Source: an uncultured Novosphingobium sp. | GTDB taxonomy: Bacteria > Pseudomonadota > Alphaproteobacteria > Sphingomonadales > Sphingomonadaceae | DNA length: 20,797 nt | Reading direction: 5' to 3' | NCBI GenBank assembly: GCA_937996535.1 | Contig: CALKVF010000027.1 | Coordinates: 1-20,797, forward strand | In this document: in pieces, positions 15,304 through 20,797 of the stretch | Layout of the letters: each line of letters begins with the position of its first letter | How positions within the stretch are numbered: position 1 is the first letter of the stretch | Translations under genes and position numbers: made by a program | The notes under the pieces: model-generated | Seen by the model: the letters and a program-made list of their open reading frames with translations, nothing else | Databases searched by the model: none | Told to the model about the DNA's origin: nothing

Positions 15304-16074
15304 TTACTTCTTGGCAGCCGGAGCAGCGGCCGGAGCAGCAGGCTTGGCAGCAGCAGCCGGAGCGGCAACGACGGCAGGCTTCACAGCGCCCTTCGAGTTG
15401 ATGTTCGCGAGAACGTCGGTCGAGAAGCCCGAGAGGTGCTCGGCGATGCGCTTGTTGCGGCTCTGGAGGTAGTTGTAGGCAAGCACGGCCGGAACGGCGA
15501 CGAGCAGACCGAGCGCGGTCATGATCAGCGATTCACCGACCGGGCCGGCGACCTTGTCGATCGAGGCCGAACCGGCAACGCCGATGGCGATCAGCGCGCG
15601 GTAGATGCCGACCACGGTACCGAACAGACCGATGAACGGCGAAGTCGCACCGACGGTGGCGAGGAACGGCAGGCCGCTGGCGAGACGAGCGTTGACCGAA
15701 GCTTCCGAGCGGGCCAGCGAACCGTGCAGCCAGTCGTGGGCGTCGGTTTCGTTGACCATCTTGGCGTGCTGGTCTTCAGCGGCGAGGCCGTCGTCGACGA
15801 TCTGGCGCCATGCGCTGTTCTTTTCGAGCTTGGCAGCGCCTTCCTTGAGGGTGGCGGCCTTCCAGAAGCTGGCGCGCATTTCGCGATACTGGCGGGTGAT
15901 CTTCGACTGTTCGAACCACTTGGTGAACAGGATGAAGAACGAACCGAACGACATCACGCCGAGGATCGACACGGTGGCGTACGAGATGAAGCCGCCGGCT
16001 TCGAGAGCTTCCTTGAAGCCGAACTTGTTCTGCGGAGCAGCGGCCGCTTCGGCCAGAAGGTTAACGATAAACAT
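15304..16074 (-). CDS. exbB: ExbB/TolQ/MotA family proton channel protein
   Basis: 256 residues with three membrane segments (about 30-52, 137-158 and 180-203) and a large cytoplasmic loop between the first two. The conserved GATSPFIGLFGTVVGI block is at 142-157. In the third helix, E181 and T186 match the channel glutamate and threonine of E. coli ExbB (E176 and T181). The C-terminal tail (about 229-256) is a low-complexity Ala/Pro/Lys extension that is absent from E. coli ExbB. It forms the pentameric channel around the ExbD helices and powers TonB. GAGAGGA, about 10 bases upstream of the ATG, is the ribosome site. It starts 59 bases after the tonB stop. Confidence 0.94.
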   Translation of the reverse strand: MFIVNLLAEAAAAPQNKFGFKEALEAGGFISYATVSILGVMSFGSFFILFTKWFEQSKITRQYREMRASFWKAATLKEGAAKLEKNSAWRQIVDDGLAAEDQHAKMVNETDAHDWLHGSLARSEASVNARLASGLPFLATVGATSPFIGLFGTVVGIYRALIAIGVAGSASIDKVAGPVGESLIMTALGLLVAVPAVLAYNYLQSRNKRIAEHLSGFSTDVLANINSKGAVKPAVVAAPAAAAKPAAPAAAPAAKK

Positions 16075-16133
16075 GCGGGTAGTCCTCTCAAGAAGAAGAA
16101 AGTTGAAAATTGAAGCTCAAGCGAGCCGAAAAA

Positions 16134-16784
16134 TTAATCCTTCGGAATCTGCCAACGGACCGCGTTGGAGTAGTAACCCGAGGTCGGGTTGCCTTCGCCA
16201 TCGGTGGCCGGAGCGAAACGCCCACGACGCATCAGGTTGGAGCAAGCTGCCTGGTCAAGGTCCGGGCTACCGCTCGAACCAGTGATTTCGCAGTTTGCAA
16301 CACGCCCGTCGGCACCCACGGTGAGGCGGAAACGGGTGGTCCCTTCGCGTTCCTCGCGCAGAGCGCGCGACGGATAGTCGTTGGTCGTGACCCATTCAGT
16401 CGACCGGCCCTTGGGCTGCGGCTGCTTGGGCTGGAACTTCGGCGGCGGCGGGGCCACCGGAGCCGGCGGTGCAATGATCGGAACAACCGGCGCGATCGGC
16501 GGCGGCGTAGTTACGACCGAGACCGGCGGCGGGGTCACGTTCACGTTGATCTTCGGCGGCGGAGCCACGATCGGGGGCGGCGCAGCAGCCTGCTTCGGCG
16601 GCGGCGGCTCCTTCTTGGGCTCCTCCTTCTTGATGTCGACGGTCGTCACCTTCTTCATCACGGCCTTGACGCCTTCATAGGCAAGGCCGGTCACCAGCGC
16701 ATAGCCGACAACCACGTGAATCAGAGCGACGATGACAAAGGCGGCAATTCGATTGCCGCTCACTTCCTGGTCAGCGTAAGCCAT
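16134..16784 (-). CDS. tonB: TonB family energy transducer
   Basis: 216 residues in the classical order: N-terminal signal anchor (about 12-35), Pro/Lys/Glu-rich spacer (51-126, with KKEEPKKEPPPPK and many PPP repeats) and C-terminal TonB domain (about 129-216; YPSRALREEREG at 137-148). The anchor keeps the His of the E. coli SxxxH motif (H23), but position 19 is valine instead of serine. The C-terminal domain has two cysteines, C165 and C181, that may form a disulfide. It carries energy from ExbB/ExbD to TonB-dependent outer-membrane receptors for siderophores, vitamins and, in sphingomonads, many carbohydrates. AGGAGT, 11 bases before the ATG, is the ribosome site. It is the first gene of tonB-exbB-exbD-exbD. 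Confidence 0.94.
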   Translation of the reverse strand: MAYADQEVSGNRIAAFVIVALIHVVVGYALVTGLAYEGVKAVMKKVTTVDIKKEEPKKEPPPPKQAAAPPPIVAPPPKINVNVTPPPVSVVTTPPPIAPVVPIIAPPAPVAPPPPKFQPKQPQPKGRSTEWVTTNDYPSRALREEREGTTRFRLTVGADGRVANCEITGSSGSPDLDQAACSNLMRRGRFAPATDGEGNPTSGYYSNAVRWQIPKD

Positions 16785-16811
16785 TCAGACGCATCACTCC
16801 TAATCAGTCCC

Positions 16812-16827
16812 CCGGATCGAAATCCGG
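16812..16827 (-). promoter_or_regulatory. Hairpin with TTCG loop in the tonB leader
   Basis: CCGGAT (16812-16817) pairs with ATCCGG (16822-16827). Read on the minus strand, the loop is TTCG, a stable tetraloop sequence. It sits just upstream of the tonB ribosome site and may shape or protect the mRNA 5' end. Confidence 0.45.
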
Positions 16828-16867
16828 ACACGACGCCCGAATCTGCCTACGGCAAGATCCGACCGCT

Positions 16868-16897
16868 TAAATTCTTAATTTCCACCCTGTTGGTCAA
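16868..16897 (-). promoter_or_regulatory. Candidate tonB operon promoter
   Basis: Read on the minus strand, TTGACC (16892-16897) is followed by an unusually AT-rich stretch (16868-16880, TTAAG and AATTT elements). It lies 85-115 bases upstream of tonB. The -10 match is poor. A second TTGACC occurs at 16932-16937. Confidence 0.25.
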
Positions 16898-17015
16898 CCC
16901 GGGAAACCAAGCAGCGCCCGAACGCATGCATGGTCAACACGAGGGGCCTTATCGTTGTTTGGCCCGGTTTTCCTAGTGCTTTAGCGGCGGCTCGCCAGTC
17001 ACGCAACGCTTTATC

Positions 17016-17044
17016 CATTAACGGTCGATTCACTTGCGTTAATG
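17016..17044. promoter_or_regulatory. Inverted repeat CATTAACG-N13-CGTTAATG, candidate operator
   Basis: The two 8-bp arms (17016-17023 and 17037-17044) are perfect reverse complements, and their centres are 21 bases apart, two helical turns. A GANTC site (17027-17031) lies at the centre. The element is in the 341-base gene-free region between the tonB operon and the secreted-protein gene, and could serve either. The right arm overlaps a weak plus-strand promoter candidate (TTGCGT 17034-17039, N16, GAAAAT 17056-17061) and a minus-strand TTGACA (17043-17048). Confidence 0.5.
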
Positions 17045-17049
17045 TCAAA

Positions 17050-17084
17050 GCTCAGGAAAATACGTCGAAAATCCGCGCCTGAGC
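17050..17084. repeat. Inverted repeat GCTCAGG-N21-CCTGAGC
   Basis: The perfect 7-bp arms are at 17050-17056 and 17078-17084. The space between contains two direct GAAAAT copies (17056-17061 and 17067-17072) 11 bases apart. A third copy forms the palindrome GAAAATTTTC at 17107-17116, just before the ribosome site of the next gene. It may be a leader hairpin or a binding site. Confidence 0.45.
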
Positions 17085-17125
17085 GGGCCTCACCTAAAGT
17101 GTGGATGAAAATTTTCGGAGCCACG

Positions 17126-17974
17126 ATGCGCAAGTTTGTTTCCTTTGCTGCCGGTTGCCTCGCAGCCTTTGTTACTCTCCCCGCCGCCGCCTTCGCGCGC
17201 GACGATTCGCCGGCGGCAGTGCCGGCACCGGTGGCGAGCTACGCCGATCTGGCCGATCTTGCCGATGGCGCACCGCTCGTGATTCGGGCTCAGGTCCGCA
17301 AGCTGGTTGCGGTCGAAGCCGCGCGCGCGCCGGGGCTGCGCGCCGGGCGCGGGCGCTTCTATGTCGAGGCGCGAACCGAGGCGGTGGTGTTCGGCCGGTC
17401 GGGGCTGGGCGAGGATCTGCGCTATCTGGTTGACCTGCCGCTTGATCCCAAGGGCCGCCCGCCCGCGCTCAAGAAGAAGAGCGTGGTGCTCTTCGCCCGC
17501 GCCGTGCCCGCCCGCCCGGGCGAGCTGCAACTGGTGGCCAACGATGCGCAGCTGGTCTGGGATGCGGCGCTGGATGCGCGGCTGCGCGGCGTGCTGGGCG
17601 AACTGAACGCACCGGCCGCGCCGCGCCGGGTCACCGGGGTGCGCGAGGCGATCTTCGTGCCCGGCAGCCTGGCCGGTGAAAGCGAGAGCCAGCTGTTCCT
17701 TGCCACTGCCGATGGCGAACCCGCGGCGGTGACCGTGGTGCGTCGGCCGGGCCAGACCCCGCGCTGGAGCGTGTCCTTCTCTGAAGTGGTTGGCGCGGCC
17801 GGACTGGCCCCGGCACGCGATACGCTGGGCTGGTACCGGCTCGCCTGTTTCCTGCCCGCGGCCCTGCCGGCCGAGGCCAATACCTCGGGAACCGCGGAGA
17901 ACCGCCTGGCGGCCGAGCGCGATTACCACTTCGTGCTCGACCAGCTGGGGGCCTGTCCGCGCACCCGCAAGTAG
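17126..17974 (+). CDS. Secreted protein of unknown function
   Basis: 282 residues from the ATG at 17126; I do not recognise a named family. The N-terminus (MRKFVSFAAG...LPAAAFA, 1-24) is a typical Sec signal peptide with likely cleavage after AFA, so the mature protein is probably periplasmic. The mature part is Ala/Val/Arg-rich with alternating hydrophobic stretches (LVIRAQVRKLVAV 51-63, RYLVDLPL 99-106, KKSVVLFARAV 117-127), suggesting a beta-rich fold. Two cysteines (C241, C277) could pair. I chose 17126 because GGAG lies 6 bases upstream and a signal peptide follows directly. Earlier in-frame ATGs at 17042 and 17105 would place a basic extension before it, and 17042 falls inside an inverted repeat. 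hom follows after 57 bases on the same strand and may be cotranscribed. Confidence 0.75.
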   Translation: MRKFVSFAAGCLAAFVTLPAAAFARDDSPAAVPAPVASYADLADLADGAPLVIRAQVRKLVAVEAARAPGLRAGRGRFYVEARTEAVVFGRSGLGEDLRYLVDLPLDPKGRPPALKKKSVVLFARAVPARPGELQLVANDAQLVWDAALDARLRGVLGELNAPAAPRRVTGVREAIFVPGSLAGESESQLFLATADGEPAAVTVVRRPGQTPRWSVSFSEVVGAAGLAPARDTLGWYRLACFLPAALPAEANTSGTAENRLAAERDYHFVLDQLGACPRTRK

Positions 17975-18031
17975 AACCGCTTGCCGCCCGCGCGGCAGCC
18001 CCCTAAGGGCCGCGTCGCGAAAGGGATTATC

Positions 18032-19342
18032 ATGGCCGAACCTCTGCGTATTGCGCTCGCCGGCCTTGGCACTGTCGGTGCCGGGGTCATCCGCCTTGTC
18101 GAAGCCAACGCGGCGCTGATTGCGCGGCGCGCCGGCCGTCCGATCCAGATTACCGTGATCGGGGCGCGCGATCGCAGCAAGGATCGCGGGGTCGATCTTT
18201 CGCCCTATGCCTGGGAAGACGACATGGTCGTCATGGGCGAGCGCGATGATGTCGATGTGGTGGTCGAACTGGTCGGCGGGTCCGATGGCCCGGCGCTGTC
18301 CTGCGCGCGCACCACGATCGAGGCTGGCAAGGCCTTCGTCACCGCCAACAAGGCGATGATCGCGCATCACGGGCTGGAACTCGCCGCCAAGGCCGAGGAC
18401 AAGCACGTTGCGCTGAAGTTCGAAGCGGCGGTGGCCGGCGGCATCCCGGTGATCAAGGCGCTGCGCGAAGGTGCGGCGGCGAACGAGATCGAGCGGGTTT
18501 ACGGGATCCTCAACGGCACCTGCAATTACATCCTCTCGACCATGGAAGACACCGGCCGCGATTTTGCCGACGTGCTCGCCGAAGCTCAGGCCAAGGGCTA
18601 TGCCGAAGCCGATCCGGCATTCGACATCGAGGGCACCGATGCCGCGCACAAGCTGTCGATCCTGGCCGCGATCGCCTTTGGCGCGCAGGTCGATTTCGTC
18701 AGCGTCGAAACCTCGGGCATCACCCGGCTGCGCGCCGCCGACATCGCCCAGGCTGATGCGCTGGGCTATGTCATCCGCCTGATCGGCATGGCCGGGACCG
18801 AGCGGACCGCCGATGGTCACACCCTGTTCCAGCGGGTCCAGCCGCACCTCGTGCCGTTCGATCATCCGCTGGCCCACGTCGATGGCGCGACCAATGCGGT
18901 TGTGGCCGAGGGCAATTTCTCGGGCCGTCTGCTGTTTCAGGGCGCCGGGGCGGGCGACGGCCCGACCGCAAGCGCGGTGGTGGCCGACCTGATCGACATC
19001 GCCCGCGGTGAAATCAGCGCGCCGTTCTCGGTTCCGGTGGCCGAACTTGAAAAGATGCCGCGCGCGGCCAGCGGCCACCGCATGGGCCGGGCCTACCTGC
19101 GCTTCATGGTTGCCGATCGTCCCGGCGTGTTGGCCGAGATTACCGCCGCGCTGCGGGATGCGGGCGTCTCGATCGAAAGCATGATCCAGAAGGGACGGGG
19201 CGGCGAAGCCGGCGGCGAAGTGATGGTGGCGATGGTGACCCACGAAGGGCCCGAAAGCGCGGTCAGCGAAGCCGTGCGCCTGCTCGAAGGTTCGGACAGC
19301 CTCGCCGAGCCGCCGCTGGTGCTGCACATCCTCGGCGAATAG
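18032..19342 (+). CDS. hom: Homoserine dehydrogenase with C-terminal ACT domain
   Basis: 436 residues from the ATG at 18032, the normal length of the monofunctional enzyme (B. subtilis Hom about 430). The NAD(P)-binding loop GLGTVGAGV is at 11-19. TANKAM (104-109) and NGTCNYIL (161-168) are family blocks. D198, D203 and K207 in the DIEGTDAAHK segment correspond to the catalytic Asp/Lys set described for the yeast enzyme. An ACT domain occupies about 355-436 (RFMVADRPGVLAEIT), as expected for threonine feedback control. It reduces aspartate semialdehyde to homoserine, feeding threonine, methionine and isoleucine synthesis. A ribosome site (AAAGGGA) is about 6 bases upstream. A TTG at 17981 would add 17 unlikely residues. 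A weak hairpin (17982-17987 with 17992-17997) lies in the leader. Confidence 0.96.
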   Translation: MAEPLRIALAGLGTVGAGVIRLVEANAALIARRAGRPIQITVIGARDRSKDRGVDLSPYAWEDDMVVMGERDDVDVVVELVGGSDGPALSCARTTIEAGKAFVTANKAMIAHHGLELAAKAEDKHVALKFEAAVAGGIPVIKALREGAAANEIERVYGILNGTCNYILSTMEDTGRDFADVLAEAQAKGYAEADPAFDIEGTDAAHKLSILAAIAFGAQVDFVSVETSGITRLRAADIAQADALGYVIRLIGMAGTERTADGHTLFQRVQPHLVPFDHPLAHVDGATNAVVAEGNFSGRLLFQGAGAGDGPTASAVVADLIDIARGEISAPFSVPVAELEKMPRAASGHRMGRAYLRFMVADRPGVLAEITAALRDAGVSIESMIQKGRGGEAGGEVMVAMVTHEGPESAVSEAVRLLEGSDSLAEPPLVLHILGE

Positions 19343-19348
19343 GCCGGT

Positions 19349-19798
19349 TCAGGGGGCGGCTTTCAGGCCCTTGGCGATGAGATCCGCGTCCGACCCTTCC
19401 GGGGCTTCGGGGATCGCTTTCACGTCGATCACGTAGACCGGCGGGGGCGCCCAGCCGCCGACCACGCAGCCTGCCTGACCGCGGCACGAACCCCGATCGA
19501 GCTGCGGCGCGCGCGGCACGCCGTTGTTCAGCTCGCGCCTGGCCTCGCGTGAGGCGGGGTCGCTGTCCGCGGTTGACGGCACGCGTTGGTCCTCGCCGCG
19601 ATCGGGCGCGCAGACCACGATCGCATCGGCATCGCCAGAGGAATCGCAGCGTCGCCGCTGCGGCGGCGGACCATAGCGATCACGCGTAATCTCGATCCGT
19701 TCGGCCACCTTGCTGTCGAGATCGTCGGCCTCAAGCTGCACCTGCGCCCGCGCGGGCATGGCCAGCACGGTCAGCAGCAGGAACAAGGCAGGTCTCAC
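19349..19798 (-). CDS. Small secreted four-cysteine protein of unknown function
   Basis: 149 residues from the GTG at 19796-19798. That start gives a compact signal peptide (RPALFLLLTVLAMPARA, cleaved after ARA at about 18). Upstream ATGs at 19876 and 19894 in the same frame would put 26-32 extra residues before it. A TTG at 19804 is also possible and better spaced from GGGGAAG. The mature part begins with a charged helix (LEADDLDSKVAERIEI), then RDRYGPPPQRRRC, DADAIVVCAPD, QRVPSTADSDP, NNGVPRAPQ and PPVYVIDVKAIPEAPEGSDAD. Cysteines are at 51, 63, 105 and 111, all in the mature part. I believe similar proteins occur in other sphingomonads as uncharacterised proteins, but I know of no function. 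It converges with hom (6 bases between stops) and diverges from glpX. Confidence 0.7.
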   Translation of the reverse strand: MRPALFLLLTVLAMPARAQVQLEADDLDSKVAERIEITRDRYGPPPQRRRCDSSGDADAIVVCAPDRGEDQRVPSTADSDPASREARRELNNGVPRAPQLDRGSCRGQAGCVVGGWAPPPVYVIDVKAIPEAPEGSDADLIAKGLKAAP

Positions 19799-19956
19799 GC
19801 GCAAGCAGGCTTCCCCCGGAAGGTCGGTGACAAGAGCCCCGGCGGCGGTTAATCCGGGCTGAATGGCGCAGGGCATCCGCCTTCCTCTCGACATCGGCTT
19901 CTACCCTGTCTAAGCGCGCCACAACATACGTATTCAAAACAGGACTCGCGCCACTC

Positions 19957-20797
19957 ATGAGCAACTCCACTCCCGCCAGCAGCGTCCTCGATCGCGTTCT
20001 CGTGCTGGAAATGGTCCGCGTCACCGAAGCGGCTGCGATCGCGGCATCTTCGCTGGTTGGCCGGGGCGATGAAAAGGCGGCTGACCACGCTGCGGTCGAA
20101 GCCATGCGCGAGGCGTTCGACGATCTTGAAATCGACGGCACCGTGGTGATCGGCGAGGGTGAGCGCGACGAGGCGCCGATGCTCTACATCGGGGAAAAGG
20201 TTGGCGGCGCGGTGGGCCGGGGTCCGAAGATCGACATCGCGCTCGATCCGCTCGAAGGCACTACCATCACCGCCAAGGCCGGCCCCAATGCACTGGCGGT
20301 GCTGGCCTGCGCCGAAGCCGGCAACCTGCTCAACGCGCCCGACGTCTACATGGACAAGCTGGCGGTCGGCCCGGGCTATCCCGAGGGGATCATCAGCCTG
20401 GCCAAGACCCCGACCGAAAACGTTCAGGCCGTGGCTGCGGCCAAGGGCGTCGCGCCCAGCGAAATCATCATTTGCGTGCTCGATCGTCCGCGCCATGCCG
20501 ATCTCATTGCCGAACTGCGCGGCCTGGGCTGCGGCGTCGTGCTGATCGGCGATGGCGATGTGGCCGGGGTGATCGCGGTGACCAATCCCGACACCACCAT
20601 CGATCTCTACATGGGCCAGGGCGGCGCGCCCGAGGGCGTGCTGGCTGCCGCGGCGCTGCGCTGCGTTGGCGGGCAGTTCAACGGCCGCCTGGTGTTCCGC
20701 AATGAAGACGAGCGCCAGCGCGCGTTCAAGTGGGGCATCGAAGACCTCAACAAGATCTACACCCGCGACGAACTGGCCAAGGGCGATTGCATCTTTG
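19957..20797 (+). CDS. glpX: Class II fructose-1,6-bisphosphatase GlpX (3' end outside window)
   Basis: 280 residues are visible without a stop; E. coli GlpX has 336, so about 40-60 C-terminal residues are missing. Family motifs: the metal and phosphate site GEGERDEAPML (66-76) and DPLEGTT (97-103), with KLAVGPGYPEG further on. It hydrolyses fructose-1,6-bisphosphate to fructose-6-phosphate (gluconeogenesis) and needs Mn2+ or Mg2+. Some family members also act on sedoheptulose-1,7-bisphosphate. The ATG at 19957 is followed at once by family-like sequence (SVLDRVLVLEMVRVTE); AGGA at 19941-19944 is a rather distant ribosome site. The 5' region (about 19895-19956) is AT-richer around ACATACGTATTC and likely contains the promoter, shared in part with the divergent secreted-protein gene. 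Confidence 0.95.
   Translation, partial: MSNSTPASSVLDRVLVLEMVRVTEAAAIAASSLVGRGDEKAADHAAVEAMREAFDDLEIDGTVVIGEGERDEAPMLYIGEKVGGAVGRGPKIDIALDPLEGTTITAKAGPNALAVLACAEAGNLLNAPDVYMDKLAVGPGYPEGIISLAKTPTENVQAVAAAKGVAPSEIIICVLDRPRHADLIAELRGLGCGVVLIGDGDVAGVIAVTNPDTTIDLYMGQGGAPEGVLAAAALRCVGGQFNGRLVFRNEDERQRAFKWGIEDLNKIYTRDELAKGDCIF

Noticed and set aside
15436..16113. Plus-strand frame of 225 codons opposite exbB
   Set aside because: Antisense to exbB, composition dominated by Gly, Asp, Glu and Arg, no domain.
16771..16794. Tiny overlapping frame (ATG CGT CTG ...) across the tonB start on the minus strand
   Set aside because: Only seven codons, and its ATG is only two bases from the AGGAG, too close for good initiation, while tonB itself has full support.
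17018..17042. CtrA box (TTAA-N7-TTAA)
   Set aside because: Two TTAA elements are present, but they are 17 bases apart, not 7, and belong to the inverted repeat.
17090..19327. 745-codon open frame on the minus strand, antisense to the secreted-protein gene and hom
   Set aside because: It mirrors a well-supported hom gene, crosses gene boundaries and shows no recognisable domain.

Overview
This GC-rich window reads as ordinary chromosome of an alphaproteobacterium, most likely of the order Sphingomonadales (Novosphingobium/Erythrobacter/Sphingomonas type). The reasons are the MipZ-type division ATPase, the fbc-type petABC set with a sphingomonad-like cytochrome c1, a phosphoglucomutase/phosphomannomutase of PgmG type, and the tonB-exbB-exbD-exbD order. 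I see no insertion sequences, phage genes, tRNA/rRNA genes, CRISPR arrays or degraded genes. Nearly every base is coding, and long antisense open frames are common, as expected at this base composition.

Layout. 1-3213: 3' part of pepN (aminopeptidase N, cut by the window start), overlapped by pgeF. 3409-6107: petA-petB-petC, the complete cytochrome bc1 complex (Rieske protein, cytochrome b, cytochrome c1), closed by a strong hairpin terminator. 6191-6739: apt (adenine salvage), convergent with panC (pantothenate synthesis, minus strand). 7709-10249: mipZ, a small membrane-anchored J-domain protein resembling Pam18/Tim14, and pgmG, tightly packed on the plus strand. 10255-11517 (minus): a polytopic MgtC/SapB-DUF4010 membrane protein. 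11629-14097 (plus): a ligase-associated Lhr-type DEXH helicase. The short divergent gap between these two is full of symmetric and repeated motifs.

14161-16784 (minus): a complete TonB energy-transduction operon, tonB-exbB-exbD-exbD, separated from the helicase gene by a near-perfect two-way terminator. The TonB system uses the proton gradient that the bc1 complex helps to build, to drive outer-membrane uptake. 16785-17125 is a 341-base gene-free divergent region with several inverted repeats. 17126-19342 (plus): a secreted protein of unknown function and hom (homoserine dehydrogenase with ACT domain). 19349-19798 (minus): a small secreted four-cysteine protein of unknown function. 19957 to the end: glpX (class II fructose-1,6-bisphosphatase), cut by the window end.

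I did not find a convincing undescribed multi-gene system. The most interesting signals are non-coding: the helicase leader (a 14-bp inverted repeat, three helically phased TTGCCCC repeats, and a hairpin that buries the start codon), the CATTAACG-N13-CGTTAATG inverted repeat with a GANTC site at its centre, and two hairpins between exbB and exbD. Among proteins, the Pam18-like J protein between mipZ and pgmG and the two unknown secreted proteins deserve a look.
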